From Asticcacaulis sp. AC466 (GTDB taxonomy: Bacteria; Pseudomonadota; Alphaproteobacteria; Caulobacterales; Caulobacteraceae), in the NCBI RefSeq assembly GCF_000495815.1, contig NZ_AWGE01000022.1, positions 21,204-85,203 of the forward strand: 64,000 nt of DNA. Reading direction: 5' to 3'. The notes under the pieces are model-generated. The model was not told the origin of the DNA, ran no database searches, and worked only from the letters and a program-made list of their open reading frames with translations. Positions 34,454 to 42,709 of this stretch are shown piece by piece (the first letter of the stretch is position 1; the number at the start of each line of letters is the position of its first letter). Made by a program: the position numbers and the translations under genes.

Positions 34454-34734
34454 ATGCCTGTCCTGCCGCGCGCTTACGCAGAAATGACATGCCTGTCCGC
34501 CGCCCGGTCACATCCTGGAGTGTTTAAACGGTATACGCCCCCAGCGCCGAATCGGATTAAAATCGCGGTTATAAATTGTGTCATAATGGTAAGAAGTCGC
34601 GTATACGGGTATAAGTAGCGATAGTTTCTTTTAAAAACGTCCGAAGGTTGAGCGACCTGTTATAAATAAACATGTTATGGCAAAGCAGGAAACCCCGGAG
34701 TTTCTCCCCTCCGATTCGGTATCAGGAAGTGTAG
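34454..34734. other. AT-rich intergenic region before the XRE gene
   Basis: 281 bp with low GC and several TATAA-like stretches (TTATAAATAAACATG near 34660) but no gene. It probably holds the promoter of the XRE regulator at 34735. I could not fix -35/-10 elements. Confidence 0.3.
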
Positions 34735-35139
34735 ATGGCGTACGACGAAACCACCCCAAATCCCGTTGATCTTCATGTTGGCCTGCGCGTGCGGGCGCGT
34801 CGCAAGTCGTTGGGCCTGAGCCAGGATGCCCTGGCCAAGTCCATCGGACTGACCTTTCAGCAGGTGCAGAAATACGAACGCGGTGCGAACCGCATATCGG
34901 CCTCCATGCTGTGGGCTATCGGCAAGGCGCTTGACGTGCCGGTCGTTTATTTCTTCAGCGGCTATGCCGAAGGCGACGCTCAGGTGTTCGGCGAACCGTC
35001 GGCGGAGCAGTCGATCGGCAGCTTCCTGACCTCGGCCGAAGGCCAGGAACTGGCCGCCAGCTTCCCGCGCATCCGCGGGCCGCGCCAGCGTCGCAAGATC
35101 CTGGAGCTGGTAAAGGCGATGGCCGAAGACGCCGAATAG
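34735..35139 (+). CDS. XRE-family (Cro/CI-type HTH) regulator
   Basis: 134 aa. HTH in residues 15-65: VRARRKSLGLSQDALAKSIG, then LTFQQVQKYERGANRISAS. This single-domain type is frequent and duplicated in alphaproteobacteria. The C-terminal part is helical with a basic tail (RGPRQRRKILELVKAM). Single gene; targets unknown. Confidence 0.88.
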   Translation: MAYDETTPNPVDLHVGLRVRARRKSLGLSQDALAKSIGLTFQQVQKYERGANRISASMLWAIGKALDVPVVYFFSGYAEGDAQVFGEPSAEQSIGSFLTSAEGQELAASFPRIRGPRQRRKILELVKAMAEDAE

Positions 35140-35715
35140 GCTGGGGCTTAAGTGCGCACGCGCCCCGGGGGGAGCCGCGTTCCATGGCAGCAACTGTCTG
35201 ACGATCTGATAACGCACAGCGAAAATCGCGTGCGGACGTTGCGTTATGACGACGTCCGCGCGCCCTTACCGTGTCCGGTTTCGTCCACCGTTAATAGGCG
35301 CCGCACTGTTTCTTTATTCTGCGCGTCAATAACGCCTATGTGCTGCGCGACACCGCCACGCGCATAGACGCGGCGGAGCTGGCCTGTGATTTCGACGGCT
35401 TCACCCCGCCCACCTTGGTGCCGGCGTGCCATGCCGCTCCCTAAACCTTGACCCATCCCTAAACCTTGACTCAGCGCCTCTGTTGCCGGTAAAAAAGGGC
35501 GTCGAAAAATGGTGGGCCGGTTCTTGGTGAGCCCCGGCCAGTCTGGATTTTAACCCGGACCTCTATCCAGCCCGATTTGGGCCGCGGACCGCGACGGTAA
35601 CGGACGTATTGCGTTTGTGCCGTGGGTTTCGCTTTTTCAAAGCTCAAAGTCTTCGTGCGCACAAGCCCGGTCGTCCTTCACGTCCCGTCTCCGGACGGGC
35701 TTAAAGGGTAAACCT
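35140..35715. other. Intergenic region without a supported gene
   Basis: 576 bp. A frame at about 35301-35444 (ending DAAELACDFDGFTPPTLVP and stop) looks like the end of a lost gene but has no start. CCCTAAACCTTGAC occurs twice in a row (35441-35470). A hairpin CCCGTC-TCCG-GACGGG at 35684-35699 lies just before the monooxygenase, without a U tract. Nothing else seen. Confidence 0.4.
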
Positions 35716-37299
35716 ATGCACGACACCAAGGTCATCATCATCGGAGGCAGTCTCGTCGGACTGTCGGCCGCCGCCTTTCTCGCCTGGCGGAATATCGACG
35801 TCATCGTCATCGAAAAACATGCCGGCAGCGCGCTCCACCCGCGCGCGACAGGCTTCACCGAGCATACGATGGAGTTTTACAGCGCCATCGGCATTCAGTC
35901 GCTTATTCCGCGCGTGGACCCGGATTTCCGGCTGAGGCGCGCCAAGGTGGACAGCCTGGTCGGCGCAGTTAGGGACGAAACCCGTTGGACGCCGTCGAAC
36001 AGCTCCCCAGCCGTCGGCCCGAAACGGCCGCTGTCGGCCATGGGCGCCGCCGCCTTCGCCCAGGACAAGCTGGAGCCGATATTGCGGCAACGGGCCCTTG
36101 AGCTTGGCGCACAGCTCAGACTGTCCACGGAGATGATCCGCTTTGAGCAAAACCCTGACGGCGTCACGGTGACCGTCCGCGACCGGCAGACCGACCGGAT
36201 TTCGACCGTATCGGCTGACTATCTGATTGCCTGCGATGGGGCCGACAGCCCGGTCCGCGAAGCCCTGAATATCGCGCGCGAAGGGGTCGGCCACCTGATG
36301 AACATCCGTTCGGTCCTGTTCCACTGCCCGGCCGCCGACCCCTATCTCGAACGCGGCTTTCAGCAGTTCGAAATTGAGCAGGACGGGTTTAAGGCGTTCC
36401 TCACCACCTATGGCGACAGCCGTTGGGTGCTCATGTTCTACGGCGGGGCGGCGAAACCGGCCGAAGCCTATGCGCCCGACATACGCCGCGCCCTGGGCGC
36501 CGACCTGCCCTTTGACATCATCACCTCCGGCGCCTGGGAAATGGCCGGACGCATCGCCACGACCTATTCCCAGGGCCGCGTCTTCCTCGCCGGCGATGCC
36601 GCGCATCAGCTTCCCCCCACCCGCGGTGGCTTCGGCGCCAATACGGGCATCGACGATGTGTGGAACCTGGCCTGGAAGCTTCAATTTGTGCTCGATGGCC
36701 TTTCAAACCCCTCCCTCCTGGACACCTATTCCCAGGAACGCCAACCCATAGGGTGGCTTCGCCATCAGCAAACCTTCGCGCGGCCGGACTATGCGCAATA
36801 TCTGGATACGCCGCTGTCTTCCGTCACGCTCTACGGCGATGACGCCATGGAGCTGGGTCAGCTTCATCGCTCATTCGCGGTGGATACCGCCGATGGCGAT
36901 TTGCCGGACGCCGCCTCTCCCTCGGACTGGGCCGGCCAGCCGGGCGTCAGAGCCCCTCACCTCTGGATAGATCTCGGCGGAGAGAAAATATCGACCGTCG
37001 AACTGTTCACACGGCGCTACGCGCTCATCACGGAAAATGTCGAATGGGAAAGGGTGATCCGCGCGCTATGCGCAAAAACACCCCTCCCCATAGACGTTGT
37101 TGTCGTCGGGCGTGACGTCGTCGTCGCAGACGATATCTCTTTTGCCGAAGCTTTCGGAACGGGGCTCGCGGGGGCCTCACTGGTGAGACCGGATGGCATT
37201 GTCGCGTGGCGCAGTGACGCGGGTCCCACCGACGAAGCCGCGTTCGGTCGGACCGTGCGCCGGCTGATGGCATTCGAACCGGACAACGTGGCGGGATAA
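35716..37299 (+). CDS. FAD-dependent aromatic-type monooxygenase
   Basis: 527 aa from ATG 35716, which opens the FAD-binding beta-alpha-beta (HDTKVIIIGGSLVGLSAAAF). The second FAD motif GRVFLAGDAAHQLPPTRGGF (GD loop) and the DG motif (ACDGADSPVRE) are present, so it is a class A flavin monooxygenase of the PheA/TfdB-like type, with a C-terminal thioredoxin-fold-like domain. It uses NAD(P)H and O2 to hydroxylate aromatic or polyketide-like substrates, or degrade antibiotics. Substrate unknown. Confidence 0.88.
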   Translation: MHDTKVIIIGGSLVGLSAAAFLAWRNIDVIVIEKHAGSALHPRATGFTEHTMEFYSAIGIQSLIPRVDPDFRLRRAKVDSLVGAVRDETRWTPSNSSPAVGPKRPLSAMGAAAFAQDKLEPILRQRALELGAQLRLSTEMIRFEQNPDGVTVTVRDRQTDRISTVSADYLIACDGADSPVREALNIAREGVGHLMNIRSVLFHCPAADPYLERGFQQFEIEQDGFKAFLTTYGDSRWVLMFYGGAAKPAEAYAPDIRRALGADLPFDIITSGAWEMAGRIATTYSQGRVFLAGDAAHQLPPTRGGFGANTGIDDVWNLAWKLQFVLDGLSNPSLLDTYSQERQPIGWLRHQQTFARPDYAQYLDTPLSSVTLYGDDAMELGQLHRSFAVDTADGDLPDAASPSDWAGQPGVRAPHLWIDLGGEKISTVELFTRRYALITENVEWERVIRALCAKTPLPIDVVVVGRDVVVADDISFAEAFGTGLAGASLVRPDGIVAWRSDAGPTDEAAFGRTVRRLMAFEPDNVAG

Positions 37300-37356
37300 A
37301 AATCAGCCAGGCTGGGGCGCTTATCCGGTGCCCCAGCCATCCGCCTGTTTATGCCC

Positions 37357-38583
<1,227 letters not shown>

Positions 38584-38605
38584 TCATCATAGCGGACATG
38601 CCGCC

Positions 38606-38634
38606 TCTCTATGGCCGAAAGAAGCGCCTGTCAA
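38606..38634 (-). promoter_or_regulatory. Candidate sigma70 promoter of asd
   Basis: Minus strand: TTGACA (38634-38629), 17-bp spacer, TAGAGA (38611-38606). The -35 box is perfect and spacing ideal; the -10 match is modest. Transcription would start near 38599, giving a leader of about 185 nt that contains both hairpin segments. Confidence 0.4.
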
Positions 38635-38773
38635 CGGGTACACACTGGAATGCGCGGCCCTTGCCCTGGCCAGGTGTCTGTGGCAAAAACGAAGCCGGAC
38701 ACCGCTCCATTCCGGGTAAGCGCACCGCCGCCCCTGCCCTTTCCGTATATTTTCCACGGGGAGACAGCAAGCG

Positions 38774-39400
38774 ATGACCTCATCGATTTCAAACATCACC
38801 TTCGGGCGCCTGGCCGCGTCCGCCTTCACGCGCGACATCCAAAAGGCCTATGCCTTCTACCGCGAGGTCCTGGGCTTCACAAAGACCTTCGAAAATGGCG
38901 ATCCCGTCGGCTTCATGATCCTGGAAAAGGACGACGCCGAATTGCATCTCAGCCTGGTCAAGACCCACACGCCTTCGACCAGCAATGTCGCCAGTTTGCT
39001 GGTCGACAATGTGGACGCCCTGCATGAGGTTTTGGTCGCGGCCGGGACACGGATTATCAAATCGCTGGCCAACAAGGACTATGGCCTGCGCGCCTTCGTC
39101 TTCGCCGACCTGGACGGCAACCGCATCGACGTCGGTCAGCCGATGAAGGGCGCCGCGCCAGAACCGCGCCGCTTCGACAACCGGAACCTGACGGAGGCCG
39201 CCTTCACCCACTGCCGGCTGGCTGGCGCGGCGTTCGATCATGTCGATCTGAGCGGCGCGCGACTGACCAATGTCAATCTCAGCGGCGTCTCGATCGACAC
39301 CGCCAAGATCGATGGCCTGACGATCTCCGGGCTGGACATCCACGCGCTGGTGCGGGCCGAACTGGCCAGACGGCGCGGCGGCGAAACCGGAAAGGGATGA
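38774..39400 (+). CDS. VOC domain fused to pentapeptide repeats
   Basis: 208 aa. Residues 5-120 form a VOC/bleomycin-resistance-like domain (RDIQKAYAFYREVLGFTKTF, then FVFADLDGNRIDVGQP). Residues 135-195 are pentapeptide repeats with the A(D/N)LXX rhythm (LTEAAFTHCRLAGAAFDHVDL). VOC proteins bind or modify small molecules; pentapeptide helices can mimic DNA or act as scaffolds. The fusion is unusual. Function unknown. Confidence 0.8.
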   Translation: MTSSISNITFGRLAASAFTRDIQKAYAFYREVLGFTKTFENGDPVGFMILEKDDAELHLSLVKTHTPSTSNVASLLVDNVDALHEVLVAAGTRIIKSLANKDYGLRAFVFADLDGNRIDVGQPMKGAAPEPRRFDNRNLTEAAFTHCRLAGAAFDHVDLSGARLTNVNLSGVSIDTAKIDGLTISGLDIHALVRAELARRRGGETGKG

Positions 39401-39454
39401 CGACAAACCCCGGATGGTGGACATTTAGAATAGGCGCGCAATTAATGGCAATCC

Positions 39455-39469
39455 TGTACGAAACGTACA
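39455..39469. promoter_or_regulatory. Palindromic operator upstream of the Crp/Fnr gene
   Basis: TGTACG-AAA-CGTACA, a perfect inverted repeat 120 bp before the GTG start. Same consensus (WGTACG-N3-CGTACW) as the two sites after the gene. It differs from the FNR box TTGAT-N4-ATCAA. Confidence 0.65.
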
Positions 39470-39587
39470 TTTGCGGCCATATGCACGGCCTGCGAAGGGG
39501 TGTACACTGTGCTACTGCCGATTTTGGTCCCCAGGTGCCCGGCAGTTGAGAGACGCGCAGGCTCTTACCTTGAACAAGGTGAGATCC

Positions 39588-40307
39588 GTGCCCCACAACC
39601 CGTCCACACCCAATTTCCATAATCTCATTCTTTCAGGTCTCGACGACCATGATTCCAACCTGGTGCGCCCGCATCTGAAGCTCGTAACCCTGACCTTCCG
39701 GCAACGGTTGGAAACGCCCAACAAGCCGATAGAAACGGCCTATTTCATAGAGACCGGGCTGGTATCGGTTGTCGCGTCATGCCGTCCGGGCACGAGGCAG
39801 GCGGAAGTCGGGCTCATCGGCTTTGAAGGCATGACCGGCCTGGCGGTCGTGACGGGCGCGACCCAGTCGCCCAACGAAGCCGTCATGCAGTCCGATGGCA
39901 CGGCGTACAGTATTCAGGCCGTAAGCCTGCGCAGTCTGATCGGCAGAAGCTCAACCCTGGCGCAGCGCTTCGCCCTGTATGGCTTTGTATTTCACCTTCA
40001 GACGTCCAATACCGTCCTCGTCAATGCCGAAGGAACGATCGAGCATCGGTTGAGCCGATGGCTTCTGATGGCGCAGGACCGCCTGAAGACAGACGATCTG
40101 AAACTCACCCACGATACATTATCGACCATGTTGGGGGTACGCCGGCCAGGTGTGACAATCGCTTTGCGGCGGCTGGAACGCCTCGGTCTGATTGCGACTC
40201 GGCGGGGGAATATCCTCATCTTGAGACGCGATGGGCTCGTAGACTATGCCGAAGGTTTCTATGGCGTGCCGGAATCCGAATATCACAGGCTGTTCACCGC
40301 ACGGTGA
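39588..40307 (+). CDS. Crp/Fnr-family transcriptional regulator
   Basis: 239 aa from GTG 39588 (AAGGTGAG just upstream). The cyclic-nucleotide-binding-type beta-roll is present (TAYFIETGLVSVVASCRPGT, VGLIGFEGMTGLAVV), with no Fnr-type cysteine cluster. The C-terminal HTH (LSTMLGVRRPGVTIALRRLE) differs from the CRP recognition helix. Identical palindromes sit before it and before the receiver gene, so it probably controls both. Effector unknown. Confidence 0.88.
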   Translation: MPHNPSTPNFHNLILSGLDDHDSNLVRPHLKLVTLTFRQRLETPNKPIETAYFIETGLVSVVASCRPGTRQAEVGLIGFEGMTGLAVVTGATQSPNEAVMQSDGTAYSIQAVSLRSLIGRSSTLAQRFALYGFVFHLQTSNTVLVNAEGTIEHRLSRWLLMAQDRLKTDDLKLTHDTLSTMLGVRRPGVTIALRRLERLGLIATRRGNILILRRDGLVDYAEGFYGVPESEYHRLFTAR

Positions 40308-40309
40308 AA

Positions 40310-40399
40310 TGTACGAATCGTACTGAAAAACCGGTTGATGACTCTGATTGCGACGCCCGCGACAGGGTCATATCGAAAACTTACAGTACGTTTCGTACA
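40310..40399. promoter_or_regulatory. Two palindromic operators upstream of the receiver gene
   Basis: TGTACG-AAT-CGTACT (40310-40324) and AGTACG-TTT-CGTACA (40385-40399), same design as the site at 39455. They lie 177 and 102 bp before the receiver start at 40487. Two sites upstream, one before the regulator, suggests auto- and cross-regulation by the Crp/Fnr protein. Confidence 0.65.
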
Positions 40400-40486
40400 A
40401 ATACTCTATTGAGGGTCGCAGATGGGCTATCCCGGACGTTCAGGCCGTTCCCTAATGCGCCTTACAGGCTTAATGGGGTAGCGTTC

Positions 40487-40831
40487 ATGGGTAAAATATT
40501 GCTTGTCGAAGACGAGCCTCTTTTAAGGTTCGTGATCGTAGAGACCCTGAGAGATGCCAATCTGGATGTCGTTGACTTCTGTTCCGCAGACGATGCCCTG
40601 GCTTACCTTGTGACGAAGGACGACGTCGATCTCATATTCACCGACATCAACATGCCGGGCGCGATAGATGGATTGGGCCTGGCGCACGCTGTAAAAGAGG
40701 ATTTTCCGCGCGTCAAAGTCATCCTCACCTCCGGCCGGTCGCGGTCGACAGACGAACTGGCGGGTCTGCCGTTCATCTCCAAGCCATATATCGTCCACGA
40801 CGTCATTGAAACGATACGTGCAACCCTGTAG
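40487..40831 (+). CDS. Single-domain response regulator (CheY-like)
   Basis: 114 aa from ATG 40487 (GGGG upstream). Receiver residues: Glu8-Asp9-Glu10 acidic pocket, phospho-acceptor Asp53 in LIFTDINMP, Thr81/Ser82 and Lys99 (FISKPY). No output domain, so it signals by protein contact. Lies between the Crp/Fnr gene and a histidine kinase; the three may form a stress-signalling cluster. Confidence 0.9.
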   Translation: MGKILLVEDEPLLRFVIVETLRDANLDVVDFCSADDALAYLVTKDDVDLIFTDINMPGAIDGLGLAHAVKEDFPRVKVILTSGRSRSTDELAGLPFISKPYIVHDVIETIRATL

Positions 40832-40948
40832 GCGTAACCGCTGTGGCGATACAACCAAAGCATAAGACACACACATCCGGCTGGCCTAAGACGACCGCAG
40901 TCCTTTGCATCGCTGGGGAGGACCGTCCCGGCTCATGAAAGAGCAAGC

Positions 40949-42109
40949 ATGCGATTAGCGGCGTTTATCACGGAAAATACCAAGGAAATTGTGGCCGATT
41001 GGGAAGGCTTTGCCCTGACCCTCGTGCCTGCGGACCAGCATTTGGGGTCGCTGACATTACGGGACCATATAGAGGAACTCCTCACCTTCATTGTCCAAGA
41101 CCTGGAATCCGCCCAGACCGACGCTGAGCAGACTGAAAAATCACGGGGGGACAAGGCGCCGGGGCCATATCCCAGTGCCGCAGAGACCCATGCCTCCCTG
41201 CGATATGATGGCGGTTTCGACATGGATCAGATGGTGTCTGAATATCGCGCGCTTCGGGCCAGTATCGTCAAACTGTGGGGCACCACCCTGACCGAAGTGA
41301 CCGGCCAGGATTTAAAGGATCTCACCCGGTTCCACGAGGCGATCGACCAGTCCGTCGCGGAATCGATCCGGGACTACACAAAGAAGCTGGATCTCTCGCG
41401 CAACCTGTTCCTGGGCATTCTCAGTCATGATCTGCGTAATCCCTTGGGCGCCATATCGATGTCAGCGCAACTGGCGACAAAGATCGGCGGACTGAACGAG
41501 CGACAGGGTATGCTCCAGGCGCAAATCCAGGAAAGCTGTACCCGCGCCAGTGAAATCGTCGACAATCTCCTTGACCTGACGCGCGCGCGACTGGGCACCG
41601 GTTTGCCGATCGTGCGCGACAAAATGGATATGGGTTTCGTCAGTCACCAACTCATCGATGAGATGCGCGTCCTTCACCCGACCCGGGAATTTCAGTTAAA
41701 GGTGACCGGCGATGTCGGTGGGTTTTGGGACAAGGCCCGCATCGGGCAGGTGCTGTCCAATTTGCTTGGCAATGCCGTGCAATACGGATTTCGCGGCGTA
41801 CCCATTCGCATGACGGTCGAAGGCCTGCCGAAGGCGGTCGTCCTGTGCGTGCACAATGAAGGTGCGCCCATCGGTCCGGACGCAATTCGCTCGATTTTCA
41901 GCGCGATGACCCGCGCTCAATCGAACGAGGACACGAAAAGCAAGCCGATCTCAACAAACCTCGGGCTTGGGCTTTACATCTCGCGTCAGATTGTGACCGC
42001 GCACGGGGGAACCATTAGTGTGAAGTCGTCTGAAGTGGACGGCACCTCGTTCACCGTAACGTTTCCGCGAACCGACGACGTGAATGCTCCCGTCGCGGGT
42101 GACGGTTGA
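40949..42109 (+). CDS. Sensor histidine kinase (cytoplasmic, RsbRD-like N-terminus)
   Basis: 386 aa. The N-terminal ~150 residues are helical and resemble RsbRD-N type sensor domains. Then HisKA with phospho-acceptor His160 (FLGILSHDLRNPLGAI), dimerisation helix, HATPase with the N box (NLLGNAVQYG) and G2 (LGLGLYIS). No transmembrane segment. Probable partner of the receiver at 40487. The stop overlaps the next ATG (TGATG). Confidence 0.9.
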   Translation: MRLAAFITENTKEIVADWEGFALTLVPADQHLGSLTLRDHIEELLTFIVQDLESAQTDAEQTEKSRGDKAPGPYPSAAETHASLRYDGGFDMDQMVSEYRALRASIVKLWGTTLTEVTGQDLKDLTRFHEAIDQSVAESIRDYTKKLDLSRNLFLGILSHDLRNPLGAISMSAQLATKIGGLNERQGMLQAQIQESCTRASEIVDNLLDLTRARLGTGLPIVRDKMDMGFVSHQLIDEMRVLHPTREFQLKVTGDVGGFWDKARIGQVLSNLLGNAVQYGFRGVPIRMTVEGLPKAVVLCVHNEGAPIGPDAIRSIFSAMTRAQSNEDTKSKPISTNLGLGLYISRQIVTAHGGTISVKSSEVDGTSFTVTFPRTDDVNAPVAGDG

Positions 42110-42501
42110 TGGCCATCTTTGAGAAGGATGGCGTTACCCTCATTCCCGAGTTGGCGGACGACGTCATCCTGCGCTCAAACCTGCTCGACTGCCCGGTTTG
42201 CGGGCGCGATCAGGTCGCAGCCGTCCTGCGTGCGCTTGAGGGCATTTATCTCTCTGCAACCGACATTTTCAGAAAACACCTTGCCAGCCGCGACTATATC
42301 GTCACGCTGGCCATACTGGCATCGGACGCGCGTTTCGAGATCATCATTGTTGGTGTGCGCGATGATAGCGGGTGGATTTCTACGGTCATCATGAATCATG
42401 AGTCAAAAGAGACCAATACGGAGCTCGCCGCCCTGCTGAACGCGAAGCTTAGTCGCCAACTCGTTAGATCGCTGGCGATAGCAAAGCCGGCGACTGAATA
42501 A
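42109..42501 (+). CDS. Unknown 130-aa protein coupled to the histidine kinase
   Basis: Starts at ATG 42109, overlapping the kinase stop in TGATG. It begins with a possible zinc-knuckle (NLLDCPVCGRDQ), then an alpha/beta stretch. No family recognised. Translational coupling suggests a partner in the kinase pathway. Confidence 0.65.
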   Translation: MAIFEKDGVTLIPELADDVILRSNLLDCPVCGRDQVAAVLRALEGIYLSATDIFRKHLASRDYIVTLAILASDARFEIIIVGVRDDSGWISTVIMNHESKETNTELAALLNAKLSRQLVRSLAIAKPATE

Positions 42502-42709
42502 GGCGCGGTTAAGCAAGGACGTAGAGCGCCAATCCGATTCAGTCAGACAGGAATACGCTCTAAGCATGACTGGCGCCAATCAAGGACAGGTGGCCAGGAT
42601 GCACCGGAATGGAGAGCCCGGATGTGCGCGTCTTAGAGAGTTAATTCACATCCTCCGCCCTCTGTCATATAAGCTTCGCCAATCTGCGCCAAAGACGGAG
42701 CCTATCGTC

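Noticed and set aside
38774..39400. Called at first a plain glyoxalase
   Set aside because: The C-terminal third is clearly pentapeptide-like, so the fusion call is better supported.
39455..40399. FNR/FixK boxes around the Crp/Fnr gene
   Set aside because: No TTGAT-N4-ATCAA sequence found; the palindromes present have a different core and spacing.
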